Source of the DNA: Chromera velia
Lineage: Eukaryota; Sar; Chromeraceae
Assembly: GCA_018398765.1 (NCBI GenBank)
Contig: JAHBMJ010000916.1
Coordinates: 1 to 35,000, forward strand
Length of the DNA stretch: 35,000 bases
Reading direction: 5' to 3'
Part shown: positions 16,601 to 27,935 of the stretch, piece by piece
How positions within the stretch are numbered: position 1 is the first letter of the stretch
Layout of the letters: every line of letters begins with the position of its first letter
The notes under the pieces: generated by a model
The model's database searches: none
What the model was told of the DNA's origin: nothing
What the model saw: only the letters and a program-made list of their open reading frames with translations
Program-made: the position numbers and the translations under genes

Positions 16601-17367
16601 GCCCCGTGCCCACCGAGCTATGCTTGGAGCGCGGTATGACGAAGCCCCTGTTCAGCCTTTGTAGGACTGACGGCCCCCTTTTGTTTGCGCTTGCCACCAG
16701 ACAGTGGAAAGCTGCAGAGATTTTGATTCGGGCGGGGGCGGACACAGCGTATGTGAGGAAGCAGTGGGATCTGGTCTCTCTTACAGCGTATGTCCCAGCG
16801 CTGTCCGGGTGTCCTGCTCCTCTTTTGTCGCTGATATTGCAGCCACTTTTGAGGCAAATCCCGTGTCTCAACGAGCTGGCACAACTCATCACTTGTCCAG
16901 AGAGTGAGTCTCAGAGTTTGGAGGGCACACGTCGGGCTGTCAGTCTTCTGATTGACGCGCTGCGACTGCCTTCCTGCCATGGTTTTCTATTGGAGCAGAT
17001 GATCTGTCATCTCCCCCTCTCTGTCCTGAACGGAGCGAGAGATGAGACGACTCCGATCGGTGCGGCTCTGTCAACAAATAGTCAGGAGGGGGTGAAGATC
17101 CTTGTAGAAGCAGGAGCGAATGTGACCGCACCCACACGCACTGGAAAGAGTTTCACGGAGCGAAGACAACGCTTTGTAGCAGAGCCCGCCCCTCCCCTGC
17201 TGTTAGCGTTGGCCCTTCGCCAGTGGGGTGTGGCAAAAGTGTTGGTTCGGGCAGGGGCAGACACAGAGTGTGTGAAAAGGAAAGGGGCACAAAAGCCAAG
17301 ACCGAGGTTTCTTGAGGAAGCTCCTCGGTGGGTGCAATCGATTGTGAGGGGTGATTTTCCGTGGTAG
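13678..17367 (+). CDS. Ankyrin-repeat protein with one apparent frameshift
   Basis: Ankyrin repeats are protein-binding helix-turn-helix units of about 33 residues; the partner of this protein cannot be told. Exon 1 is 13678-16111 and exon 2 is 16336-17367, joined in phase 0 across a GTACGT donor and a GCATGCAG acceptor. Repeat signatures recur, for example AKTLLEWGADPNEV, VKRLLKEGADPNCV, AKKLLEWGADPNEV, RLLVEKAGADPNA and VRALVDAGADVN. The first about 180 codons (from the MMSDSANC start) are in one frame. From about 14230 the repeat-like sequence (LIEANNFEGAEALVEGGA) continues in another frame. The switch falls in or after a G-rich run (14160-14185), so a sequencing indel, a real mutation or an unseen tiny intron are all possible. 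Exon 2 has less regular repeats. No signal peptide or membrane segment seen, and no other domain recognised. Confidence 0.85.
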
Positions 17368-17564
17368 ATGAAAACGTCTTTCTGGACGCCGGTGCGCTAG
17401 CCGGTACGTTCAACCTATTTCTCACTACTCTGGATGAAATCAATTTACTTATAGCGTTTCAAACGTTAATACCGGTACAGCAGTATAAATTGGTAATATA
17501 TACAAAGAAAATTTAAGAAACTGATAACAAACTGCAACTATGATCATAGATACCGGCCAAGTTG

Positions 17565-17599
<35 letters not shown>

Positions 17600-18052
17600 T
17601 TTATATACAGTGAGCTAGCAGCCTATGACCAATGTCTATAGGAGTTTCGAACACTATATATTGAGTACTACAAACAGTGAAATATACTAGACTATATCAT
17701 TTTATCACTTGACTACAATGACTAGCCCTCAGGCGTAGTCTCACGCGGTTAGCTAATGACTTCTAATTACTAGTTTAATTACCCGGGGGGGATTATTACC
17801 AGAATTTAACTGAATAATCATTTTTCTTACTAGCATTTTAAAAATATATAATGAAATCATTCAAATCTTGTCTCTCAATTTAATAACAATCGATTTATTA
17901 TACATACATCATGATGCCAGCATACATGTCTCTTTTTTACATCCTGTATACGCGGAAATGCGTCACTGTATATAAAGATGAACATGTGTTAAATATAAAG
18001 TTTATTGCTTGCATGGTTCAACCATCGACTTGATCTATTCCAATGATATCCA
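17368..18052. other. AT-rich intergenic DNA with a (TA)n run
   Basis: Convergent 3' ends of the ankyrin gene and the dehydrogenase flank this stretch. It holds a TA dinucleotide run at about 17567-17596 and generally AT-rich sequence. No coding sequence or RNA gene seen. Confidence 0.6.
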
Positions 18053-18725
18053 TCACGCTTTATACAACGGGTCTGCACTTTTCGCTCCTGCCATTTCTGC
18101 GAGCTTTAGATTTCTCCACGCCGTTCTTTCTCCCAGGGCCTCCAACGGAATCTCCTTCTCCAAGTGGGACTGGAGGACAGAGGCAGTTTTGCTTTCTGGG
18201 TCCATCAGGACAGGAGCATCCAACGTTTGCGAGACTGCCAAAATGCTTTTGGAGTACTTCTGCAGGTAGTCTCTGACTCCGTGGGCGTTCAGGTGAATCG
18301 TCTCTAGAGGTCCCATCAGGGCGTAGCGCTGCATGGTTGCATGTACACGGGTATGCATGCATGTGTGAAGTTCTTTTCTTCACGAAGAGATACACGCAGG
18401 TACGTGTGGCCTGAAATATTTGTGGAAACATCATAGAACGTAGATGACTTGAAGGAAAACACCATCGCAGGAATGTGGTCCAGGGCCGATCGTCAAACTG
18501 AATCAAACAAAATCGATCCCGCTTGCTTTGTTTTCACGATGCAAAACCGGGCATGGGCAACAGGGAGCGGAAGGCGGGGGGAGGGGGGAGAAGAGTACGG
18601 CACCGGAGCACACTGTAGAGAACAAAAACAGGAAGGAGCAAAAATAAGAAGGAAACAAAACCCCCAGCCCGACCGACCGACAGATTGACCGAGGGGCAGA
18701 AACGGACGCGAAGCGCGCGCATACA

Positions 18726-18776
<51 letters not shown>

Positions 18777-18969
18777 AGGGAGGGAGGGAGGGAGAGAGAG
18801 AGAGGGAGAGAGAGAGAGAGAGACGTGAGGAAGAAAGAAACCACGAACGAAGGGGAGAACGAAGGGGAGAACGAAAGAAAGAAAGAAAGAAAGAAAGAGA
18901 GAAAGAAAGAGAAAGAAAGAAAGAAAGAAAGAGAAAGAAAGAGAAAGAAAGAGAGAGAGAGAAAGAGAG

Positions 18970-19004
<35 letters not shown>

Positions 19005-19192
19005 AAAAAAGAAAGAAAAAAGGAAAGAAAGACAGACAGAAAGGAAGGAAGGAAGGAAGGAAGGAAGGAAGGAAGAAAGAAAGAAAGAAAGAAAGAAAAA
19101 GGAAACAAACAAACAAACAAAGAAACAAACAAACAAAGAAAGAAGAGAAAGAAAGTAAGAAAAAAAGAAGGAAAGAAGGAAACAAGGAAGGA

Positions 19193-19224
<32 letters not shown>

Positions 19225-19242
19225 GAGGAAGAAAGAAAGAAA

Positions 19243-19275
<33 letters not shown>

Positions 19276-21001
19276 GAAGGAAGGGAGGGAGAAGGGAATG
19301 AATGAATGAATGAATGAATGAATGAAGGAAGGAAAGAAAGGTACAAACAAACAAACAAACAAACAAACAAAGAAAGAAAGAAAGAAAGAAAGAAAGAAAA
19401 GAAAGAAAGTAAGAAAGAAAGAAAGAAAGAAAGAAAGAAATAACGAGGAAAGAAAAAGAAAAGAAGGAAAGAAAAAGGAAACAATCAAACAAACAAACAA
19501 ATAAACAAAGAAAGAAAGAAAGAAAAGTAAGAAAGAAAGAGCAAAAGAACGAGGAAAGAAAAATAACAGAAACAAAAGACTGACGGGCCCAAGTCCCTCC
19601 TTCATGACCACATCAATATCAGCAGGTGAGATCAGTCCCTGATCCACTTGGTGCCAGACTTCGTTCAGAATGGCGTACTGGATCCTGCAGATAGACAGGT
19701 GCACATCCGTTCGACTGGTCGTTCCTTCGGTTTTCAGTTCGCACTGTGTAGCCATACAGCAGGCGTGTGTCTAAAAAAGACCATGCAGAAGTGTCAACAT
19801 CGAATGGGATTCAGGGTCCCTTGTAGTTATTCATTCATTTGACGGCAAAGAAAAAGCAGTAGGCACGCAGGGCACTATGGAGCTGAAAGGCAAAATTTTA
19901 GGAGAGGGATCATGCACTGACCCTCTTCCAGCGGCTACTGACAGCGAAAGTAAGAGAAAAAGAAGAAATCAAAGAGGGCCCCCTCTTGAGACAAGGCAAG
20001 GCTAGCGATATGTTCTCGACTGACTTCATCGAATGCATGTATGTCACAGACTCTTTTAGACACACAATCATGACTAGAATCAACCTCGTGCCCGTTCGAC
20101 GCACGCACCCACCTGTTCAGAGAGAACCCGTCGACCTCTCTAGACATCTTCACAGGAGCCTGCCCAATTTGGCGCATCAAACTCACACACAAGTCCACAG
20201 CGTCCTGCACAGCGCACAGAGACAGGAAGCAAACAAGAAGGAAAACACTTGTTTCTTTTCACATGCAGTCATTCCTCGCGGGACAGCGTACAGACCTAGG
20301 CAGAGCCCGAATCGAAGAGACCAGCTGTGAAGACGCTGGATTCTCAGAATGCGGACAACAAGGGTCTCTTTTGAGTGTGCAGGCACACACAAGAGCATTG
20401 GAAGAATTTTTAGGAAAGAAAAACAATCAAGAAAGTGCGTCACCGAGCTTTACGCAAACAGTATTGCATATTATGTACTGTTACTCCCTGGAACCAAACT
20501 GACCGCATCAGTCCAGGGAGCAGGCACCACCTCCACCAGTCTGAGGTAGTACGGTGGGTTTACTGGGTGTGCCACGACCATTCGTGCCCTCTTGTCACAT
20601 TTCGAAGTGAAGAGTGACGGTTTGAAAGTAGACGTCGAGGAGCCGACCACACAAGAAGGAGAGATCACACTGTCCAGAGACTTCATCACTGCCTCCTTCA
20701 GCTCCAAACTTTCAGGCACACACTCCTGAATGTAGGTACACCCAGACACACAGGCATCTAGGGAATCAGTGACGGAGATGCGCTGCAGTTGTTGTGCTGC
20801 AGTCAGAGGGCTGGGACGCAAACGGTTGTTCTTGGAGAGGTCGCTGAACTGTTTTTCAATTTTCGGCAGCGCTGCTGCGAGTGCGTTCTTGTCCTTGTCG
20901 TACATGACAACCTCAAATCCTCCAGAGGAAAAGAGCATCGCCCACTGCTGCCCAATGAGCCCGCTCCCAATAATTCCGATCTTGCCGGCAGGTTCAGCCA
21001 T
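18053..21001 (-). CDS. CRYL1: NAD-dependent 3-hydroxyacyl-CoA dehydrogenase family, lambda-crystallin/L-gulonate 3-dehydrogenase type
   Basis: In animals CRYL1 oxidises L-gulonate with NAD in the cytosol (glucuronate-xylulose pathway); the algal substrate is inferred. Exons 21001-20504, 20204-20113, 19684-19585 and 18328-18053 sum to 966 nt (321 residues; human CRYL1: 319), and all phases close. The Rossmann motif GSGLIG is at 12-17, with an acidic residue ending strand 2 (D35 in VVMYDKD). IQECVPESLELK is at 91-102 and the catalytic-His block VAHPVNPPYY has H145. The C-terminal helical domain contains GFSLNRIQYAILNEVW, EGLGPRYALMGPLETIHLNA and a plain end without a clear peroxisomal signal (LYKA). 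MAEPAGKIGIIGSG matches the family's start; the frame is open further upstream but without similarity. Donors are GTCAGT, GTGGGT and GTCAGT. Intron 3 (1.26 kb) is mostly microsatellite. It shares a 551-bp divergent promoter region with the helicase. Confidence 0.94.
18723..19565. repeat. Very long polypurine microsatellite block in dehydrogenase intron 3
   Basis: AC then AG repeats (18723-18825) run into about 700 bp built from GAAA, GGAA, CAAA and AATG units, almost free of pyrimidines apart from the CAAA parts and a few T. On the coding strand it is a pyrimidine tract (TTTC)n. The long plus- and minus-strand reading frames here (Lys/Glu/Arg- or Phe/Leu/Ser-only) are translations of the repeat. 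Confidence 0.97.
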
Positions 21002-21552
21002 TGTTGCCGTCTCCGTCACTTGAAGGGCACTTTGCAATTGCAGGTCCAACGGGCTGTCTGGCACCTCGTTCGATTCTGGAGTGAGATGTGCCTCAATCAA
21101 GGTTGGGTGATGGGATGGGAATGTCAGAATGCCTCCTCTGTTAAGACCGTCACTGCGTGAGTGTGATGTGGATGGTCGACGACTCTGAGACGTTTTCTCC
21201 CCGTCTCCTCCATGCGCACGTCTCCTTCGCGATGCATGCATGCATGCAGTCTCGCGCCGAGCCATGCACGCCGAGCTTCCATTCGTGCATGGGTGTGGAT
21301 TGTGTCATTGTGTCAGCGGCCAGACAGCTGTGGCTCTGCAGACTTTCACAAGGGACCAGCGCAGAGATGGACACTCCCTTTGGTTCCTTTGTCACTATTG
21401 ATGCATAGCGGAGTGTGCTCATAGGGCTTTCTTTTGTGGGTAGAGTTTTCTGACTTCCGATTTCGACATACCCGGTGTCAGGTGTCTCTCTGTGTCAGTG
21501 AACAGATTTGTTGTCTCTCTTACAAGTAAGCGACAGTCTCCTGAAAAGAACA
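21002..21552. promoter_or_regulatory. Bidirectional promoter region with a TGCATGCATGCATG run
   Basis: 551 bp between two divergent start codons. Overlapping TGCATGCA words lie at about 21233-21247; this octamer is a known binding site of some apicomplexan AP2 regulators. No TATA box is obvious. That the site works here is inference only. Confidence 0.4.
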
Positions 21553-23223
21553 ATGGCGCAGCAGACACAGCAAATGTGGGTGGCTCGTCCCAAGAAGCAG
21601 CCGTATGAACAGCAAGACTTCTACCCCAACGGTGGTGCTCCCTTCAACCCACCGCCAGAGATGCCAGTTTCCCGTCCTCCGACTCGTCCGAACAGAGAGA
21701 GAGACGAGTATGCGTATTCGAACGGACACACAAACGGAAACACAAATGGCAACGCAATGTCTGGGGCAGGGGGTGGGTTCGCCTCTTTGGGTCTCCACCC
21801 TGCTCTTGTGCGTGCCACGGCCGCGATCGGATACTCCTCTCCCACTCCCATTCAACAGAAATCAGTACCTCCCGCTATGGCAGGGAAGGACGTTGTGGCC
21901 GCAGCCATGACCGGAAGTGGCAAGACTGCCGCCTTCCTTCTCCCTGTATTGCACCAGATCCTTTTGTTTCGAGAGAAGGGCGCCCTTCCTCAGAGACGGC
22001 TTCCGGGAGCCACAGTTCTCATTTTGACCCCCACTCGCGAACTTGCGAGTCAAATTCTTGACCACTGCGATCGCCTCTCCCAATTCGCTTCCCCTCCCAT
22101 CTCTGCGGGGTGTGTGTTTGGAGGAGTGAAGATGGGGCCCCAAGAGACCCTTTTCCGTCAAGGCACTGACGTGATGATCGCCTGCCCGGGCAGACTGATG
22201 GATCACCTAGAGAACCACGGACACTACGCGACCCTCGACAGGGTCCGATTTCTCATCCTCGATGAAGCCGATCGGATGCTTGACATGGGATTCCTTCCTG
22301 ATGTCAAGAAAGTTCTCAGATACATTCCGGGGCCGTTCGAAAGACAGCAGACCGCTTTCTTCAGTGCCACAATGCCTAGAGAGGTGATTGAACTCGCCTC
22401 CCAAATTACCAGGGGACATTCGTATACCGCGCAGGTCGACACCGACAGAATTGCAGCGCCTGCGCAGACAGTTGCGCAGACCTGCTGGGAGGTGTCTGAG
22501 AATGCGAAGCAGCTTTTGCTTCTGGAGCTGTTGAAGAGAGGCATCATTGACTCCGGCTGCATCTGCTTCTGCCGCACAAAGCACAGAGCGAAGAGACTGA
22601 CCAAATACCTCAATGACAAGGGCATCAACGCCGTGGAGATGCACGGGAACCGATCACAGGCACAGCGCGAGGATGCCCTGGAGGACTTCAAGAGAGGAAA
22701 GGTCAGTCTCCAGTCAGCCCTCAAGCCTCTCAGGGGGTATTCATGATTGGTGTATGATGGCTGAAATGCTCATTCGTCTGTAGACCATTGACAGAAAGGA
22801 GGGAGGAAGCAAGGAAGGGTGGAAGGAAAGGAGAAATGACGGAAGGAAGGACAGAAGGAATGAAGAAAGGAATATAGGAAGGAAGTAAGAACGTAAAGAA
22901 GGAAGGAATGAAAGGAAGGACGGAAGGAAGGAAGAAAGGAAGGACGAAAGGAAGGAAGGAAGGAAGGAAGGAAGGAAGGACGAAAGGAAGGAAGGAACAA
23001 AGGAAGGAAGGAACGAAGGAAGGAAGGAAGGAAGAAAGGAAGGAAGGACGAAAGGAAGGAAGGAAGGAAGCAACAAAGGAAGGAAGGAAGGAAGGAACAA
23101 AGGAAGGAAGGAAGGAAGGAAGGAAAGGAAGGAGGGAAGGAAGGAAGGAAGGAACGAAGGAAGGAAGGAAGGAAGGAAGGACGGAATCCAGTGTTTCCTT
23201 TCTTCGGCTGCTTCGCTCATTGG

Positions 23224-23280
<57 letters not shown>

Positions 23281-23885
23281 GACAGGCACGCTGTCTAGTT
23301 GCCACCGACGTGATTGCAAGAGGAATTGACATTGAGCAGTTGGGGCACGTCGTTATCTTTGACGTGCCTCAGATGCCGGATGACTACATTCACCGAGTTG
23401 GTCGGACAGGACGAGCGGAGAAGAGCGGAGAGGCATTCACGTTTGTGACTCCGAATGACCGTTCCGAGTGGGCCGCGATTGAGAACGTCGTTCGACGGGG
23501 GAACCTGGTGGGTGCGGGGGTGGCGGGACGGCAGGGTACGGGGGTGATTCCCCGGAGACGCTTGGACAATTTTGATTACAGTGTGAAGGAGACGGAAGCT
23601 CTTGAGATTCCGCCGGAGGAAAGAATGAGACGGCACAGAGAGCAAATGTTCGCGTCTCGATTGAAGGCAGCCCAGAATAAATTTGCGGAGTTGCGGAGAC
23701 GGGGTGTGAATATGGAGGGAAAGCAGCCGGAGGACTTCGCAACAATTCGGGGGCTGGAGCGATTGAAGCAGATGGTGGAAGATGCAGGTGGAAGGGGGGG
23801 GGCAGGGGGAGGCAGCACGATGGGAAATGGGNGGTCGGGGCGGGGGGTAGGGAGAAAGTCGATTGACGAAGGAAGAATGTGGTGA
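21553..23885 (+). CDS. DEAD-box ATP-dependent RNA helicase, RhlE-like
   Basis: Unwinds short RNA duplexes or remodels RNA-protein complexes with ATP. Exons 21553-22701 and 23286-23885 (phase 0, donor GTCAGT, acceptor GACAG) give 582 residues. Motifs in order: Q-motif region ([10 protein letters not shown], 93-102), motif I AMTGSGKT (118-125), PTRELA (160-165), CPGRLMDH (211-218), DEAD in [14 protein letters not shown] (237-240), SAT (271-273), then after the intron [10 protein letters not shown] (390-399) and HRVGRTGR (419-426). The N-terminal 75 residues are Pro/Asn/Gly-rich. The C-terminal tail is Gly/Arg-rich and contains one unresolved base (N at 23832). No targeting peptide is evident, so the compartment is open. 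The family is certain; RhlE-like is my closest match from motif wording, not from a tree. Confidence 0.95.
22797..23279. repeat. (GGAA)n tract and (TC)n(TG)n in the helicase intron
   Basis: About 390 bp of GGAA/GAAGG units (22797-23183), then TC and TG dinucleotide runs (23222-23279) ending six bases before exon 2. The dinucleotide run appears to supply the pyrimidine/GT stretch in front of the acceptor. Confidence 0.96.
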
Positions 23886-24640
23886 AAACAATGACGACAG
23901 TTCAATGAATGGATGGATGGATGCATCGTTGTCTCATGCATGGTGTAGGCAGGGAAAAGAAAGTGTGGTGGGTTTGGGGGAACATTTTGTTTCAGAGGAT
24001 TGCTCGGAAACATGCGAGCACCAACGCGGGTTCTTGATTTTGTTATTGAATGAATGTATTATGCATGCTGGGGGAAAGAATCAAAGTGCTTTTGTCGTCA
24101 GGCCTCACCTGCCCCTCATTGCTGCGTTCGTTGGGTGCCAGTGGACCAGGCGGGCAGGCAGGCAGTGGTTTCCGATGCGGAATGACAGTGGTGTAGCTCA
24201 CGTATCAGCGATCTTTTGTTGAAAAGACGATCATTCGGCCAATCAATGACCGTTGTAACTTGCAAAGAATTCACGACAGTCTCACAACTGCTGAAGCTGT
24301 CTAGTTGATACGTACCGTGCACTGCATGCAGGCGGTTTTGTACTTACTGCTTCTGCTTTTTTCGGAAGACGTTCTCGAAGCGGTTGTCGCATGCACGTGA
24401 GTTCTCTACTGAAATTGTTAGTCTCCTTCTTGAACAGTCATCATGCAGGCAAGCCGTCCAGACCGGCGGATGTGGATGAGGTCCGTGTCGCGGTGAAGAG
24501 TCGGCGAGTCGCGTCTGGATCTGTTAGCTCATTCTCTTTTCAATACTTGTATGGATGGGGGATTCAGGGTATACTAAGGTCGCGAAAGAAGAAACCAGTT
24601 TTCAAACTCATCACTGGCATCTTCTGGCGTTAAATAGCGT
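23886..24640. other. Intergenic region 3' of the helicase
   Basis: No recognisable coding sequence on either strand. It includes a short GGAT repeat (23908-23922) in the likely 3' UTR. Nothing else could be supported. Confidence 0.45.
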
Positions 24641-24960
24641 CAGCTACTAGGTTAGCTATCAGTGGATCAAGAACGAAGATCTCAGACTTTTAGAGAATTT
24701 CAGATAAATCAAAAGTTTCATAAAAACATTTAACACTATAGATTTAACAGTAATTTTTAAAGTAATTTAATCATAATTTTAGAAAAATATATATATACTA
24801 ATTTTTAGAGGTTTATTTTAGGGTTTGTATAGGTTTATCTCGAGGTTTATATCTTACAACTTGAAACTCTTATGAATCGGCAGAAGTTCGATCATATCGT
24901 ATTCAAAACTTTGAATCAAGTAAGTGATAAGTGATTAGTGGTGCCCTAGAGCACTGTCGC
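24641..24960. other. AT-rich stretch beyond the LINE 3' end
   Basis: Low-GC sequence with TATATATA near 24789 and no reading frame of note. It lies downstream, in the LINE's direction, of the structured block at 24981-25058. No feature seen. Confidence 0.4.
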
Positions 24961-24980
24961 TGTTTTGTCGTATAGAGGTC

Positions 24981-25058
24981 GCCCCCGCAAACGGCAGGGG
25001 GGTGTACCTCATCGCTGAGGCTCAGACTACACCCCGTGGCCCGCCTGGTTTCCCAGGC
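24981..25058 (-). ncRNA. Compact foldable RNA block with two GNRA-capped hairpins at the LINE 3' side
   Basis: On the minus strand, hairpin 1 pairs GCCTGG with CCAGGC around a GAAA loop (25058-25043). Hairpin 2 pairs GGGGTGTA with TACACCCC (25035-25028 with 25006-24999) and, inside it, CCTCA with TGAGG around a GCGA loop (25020-25007). Both loops are GNRA only on this strand, which is the LINE's coding strand. A C-run at 24982-24986 could compete for the G-run. I infer a LINE 3' UTR recognition structure; the class is not recognised. Confidence 0.45.
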
Positions 25059-25164
25059 CGCTAACAAACAACAATCTGTCTGTGTTTTGCATGCTTTGGT
25101 CTATGGGCTGCTCAGAAGGGACTGCTCCAAAAATCGATCTAATAACACAGGATGAAAGGACACT

Positions 25165-25680
25165 TTAGCTTTGTGCATGCCCTCTCTCCATTCTTCTCTC
25201 AGCGATTTCTCCTTCTCCCTCCCTTAGCTGTCTTCCTGCTTCTATTGCTTCCAGGATGGTCTTGTATTCTTCTTTTCTTCTTTCCGTTCCTCCCTTTCTT
25301 TTTGTGATGATCACTCCGTATGGGACCGTGTCTCTGTGCCAGCACTGTTTCATCTAATAAGCTTCCAGGTGCGTACCTTCCTGAGCTTTCTTTAAATACT
25401 CTTCTTCTGAACGCCACCTTCCCCACAAACTCATCCACCGCACTATGCCCTTCGTTCATCAAGAATTTGAACAGAGCCTCAGTGTGCAGTCTTCCTCTTT
25501 GTCCTTCTCTTTTCTCTCTACAAACTTCTCTTGCTCTCTTTTCTCTTCCCTCGTTCCAGTCTGCTCCTAATGTTCTATACATATGCGCTCTTTCTCTATC
25601 ATAAATCAAACACTCAGTCAGCATATGAATCTCGTCCTCCAACACCTCTGTTTCTATCCATCCTTTATAAAAAGGGTATG
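25165..25680 (-). pseudogene. LINE polyprotein C-terminal fragment
   Basis: Contains GWIETEVLEDEIHMLTEC followed by LIYDRER, matching the common LINE C-terminal pattern E-T-x-x-H-x-L-x-x-C-x-x-Y. After it comes a basic Lys/Arg-rich tail. There is no start and no continuous frame from the RT. It lies in the expected place, downstream of the RT on the same strand. Confidence 0.65.
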
Positions 25681-27017
25681 CAGAGTCTCTCCTCCAATGG
25701 CACTCTCTGTCTTCCTCTTTCTAGCGCTTTTCCCTTTCAAATTGTTCCCGCTAACGTCTTAGTGAAAAGTAGAGTCTCACCTCTCTTGAGATTCCTCCAG
25801 TAGAATCCTATGAGCCCTCCCGTGTCGATCCTCTAGCCTATCTAGAGGACTCCTCAAACTGCTATACTCCCAAATTCTTGGCCCTCTCCTATTCGAGGAC
25901 CACAGCGAATACGTCTCCGTGACGTACTCGTCTAGACCAATATAGATAATCAGAAATAAATACCTGATCAGTCTCTTTACCAGACAGAAAATCTATGAAC
26001 TCCCACAGTCCACAGTACGCTCCTGCTGGTGGCCTCGTGCATTACTCAGAGCACAAGAGAACCACAGAGAGACATAGGGCACAGTACAGATCCTACATAT
26101 GAAGTTCTGTTAATCCCTAGGTCACGTCTCTCATTCAGACGGACGGTAACCGCCGTGCACGTCTGTCTGACTGTCTGGAAATTAATTCGGGACCGGAATT
26201 AATTCTGATGCCTCCGATGGCATAACCGTACCATCGGCCTATTCAGATCCCATATGAAGCCCCGGAGCATGCACCACCACGGTGAGTGCCTCGGGTGTAT
26301 ATCTAACGCCAAAAGTGCATGCAGGCCATACCATGGAACTCACAACATGCACACCTCTGTCGCAGGCGCCCCGCCACCCCATGTGGACGGGCTGCTGCGT
26401 GTGCGTCGCTCCTTTCTCTGGCTTGGGGCGAAGGGACGAATGGAAATGCCAGGACCGGAATTCACCCTCCGCGAATCCGACCAGGAACGGGACCGTCGTT
26501 TACTTTCACAGTCCTGTCTCCTACTGTGCAGGCTGCTCTCCTTCTGTGTTCTCTTCTTGGTGCTACCCTTCCATAACAAAAGGGCACCCGTCCCAGTTTT
26601 TCTTTCTCTATTTTCATTCCCTCTCTTAGTCTTTCTTCTGATGCCTTTTCAAACAAAATGAGCTGCAATCTGTTTCCGTTTGCTTTTATTCGGTATATGT
26701 GTGCTATATGGACTTTTCTTCCTTTTTTTCTCTCTTTTCTATCTCTCTCTCTCACTCCCCTCTCAATTTTCTACCTAAAGATTTCTTTTTTCCTCTCTTT
26801 TATTTCTTTATGTGTCTTGCGTACAATCCATCTTTCCATCCTTAGGCTATCTACTCTTTCATTCACTGAATGTGTCCCTATCTCTCCTGGCTGGCCTGCG
26901 AGCTTCTCTTTTGAAAAAAGATGAAGGCCTCTCTCTGTAAATAGTGTCTATGTGCATTTCTTCAAGTGCAGAAAGAAGTGAAAGGGATGCAACTCTGTTC
27001 TTCTTCCCTTCTTCAGT
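25681..27017. other. Decayed middle part of the LINE
   Basis: The minus strand has short Lys/Arg/Glu-rich frames broken by stops, for example one with YRIKANGNRLQLILFEKASEE near 26690-26630, but nothing I can name. The stretch at about 26240-26560 has a different base composition and could be unrelated inserted DNA. No plus-strand gene is supported. Confidence 0.35.
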
Positions 27018-27930
27018 TCATCCTCCACTCCTCCTCTCAAGCAATGAATGACAGCCTGCCGGGCCCTGCCCAATTGCCTCCTTTCTCTTTTCTTTCAGTG
27101 CCTTTCTTGCCCATCTGATCGTCCTCTCTGCCACTTCAATATCAATTAGAAACATCCTTCCCTCCATCAATGTAGTGTCTGCACTTTCTGTCTTCCTTAG
27201 CCCCAAGACCCACCTTATAAAGCGTCTTTATTTTTCATCGAATTCTGCACAGGCCCTGTCTGTACATGGGTGTATCTTGCATTCATATATCCATACTGCA
27301 CGCACCGTCTGATTAAACAAATGAAAACATTCTGCAGGCGGCATGGCTGGCTCTCTGGCTAACTTTCCTATCAATCCTTGCATGCATCTCTCTGTTCTCA
27401 CTACTCTGTCTGCTATCATTACGTTGAGGTCGCAGTTTGAGGGAAGAACCAGACCCAAAAATGGCTGTGCTTTCTCTTCTTTCAGTACCATGCTGCCTAT
27501 TCTGATCTCTTCTATCTGCTTTTGCCTTCCAAACCTCAGTACTCTCAATTTATCAGAAAAGAGGAGACGGAGCGGCTTTACATACTTCCTCAATCCTTCC
27601 AGCAGTTTGTTCAATTCTCTGTCTGTTGCATCGAGCAAAGCCGTATCGTCTACAAATAATATGGAGAAAAAATCTACCCACCTCCCATCTTCTCCGACCG
27701 GTACTTTCGGTCTTTCTCCCTGTTCTCCTATTCTCCTTCTCCCAGCCCTCTCTTCCTTTCTTACTCTCTTTGATAGGTCGTGTACGTATTCTTTGAAAAA
27801 AGTGGGCCCACTGGACCCCTCTTGTTTCGTCCTTATCTGTTCTGGATACCACTTTCCTGTCCCTTTCACTTTTGCTCTTACTTTCTCGAGCGATGCCAGG
27901 GCCCATCGGATTAACTCCTCTGAAACCCCT
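27018..27930 (-). pseudogene. LINE reverse transcriptase, catalytic and thumb part (broken)
   Basis: The frame runs from EAGVSEELIRWALASLEKV at the LTR-element junction, through the motif B region (TKQEGSSGPTFFKEYVHDL) and the catalytic FVDDTALL, then LGLVLPSN, to an in-frame TAA at 27228-27230. The same frame continues beyond that stop (RRFIRWVLGLRKTESAD and so on) to about 27018, so the stop is a disabling mutation within one coding unit. The sequence belongs to the non-LTR retrotransposon RT family. Confidence 0.85.
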
Positions 27931-27935
27931 GCCTC
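27931..27935. repeat. Left target-site duplication GCCTC
   Basis: The same five bases occur at 31381-31385, directly outside the other end of the element. Removing the element plus one copy restores the LINE RT frame (LREA then GVSEE). Confidence 0.88.

Noticed and set aside
18825-19504. Plus-strand Lys/Glu/Arg-only frames
   Set aside because: Translations of GAAA/GGAA repeats with no conserved sequence.
18493-19755. Minus-strand frame of 420 codons rich in Phe/Leu/Ser
   Set aside because: It is the translation of the (TTTC)n intron microsatellite; only its first part holds a real exon (19684-19585) of the dehydrogenase.
24960-25075. HDV-like ribozyme on the plus strand (8-bp P1-like helix, a TCATCGCT loop, a P4-like hairpin and GCTAA)
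   Set aside because: There is no strand for P2 between P1 and P3 and an extra CTCAGAC joins P3 to P1, so the nested double pseudoknot cannot form. The GNRA loops fit the minus strand better.
25320-25803. Plus-strand frames opposite the LINE C-terminus
   Set aside because: Shadows of the LINE on the minus strand, Leu/Ser/Phe-rich and without start context.
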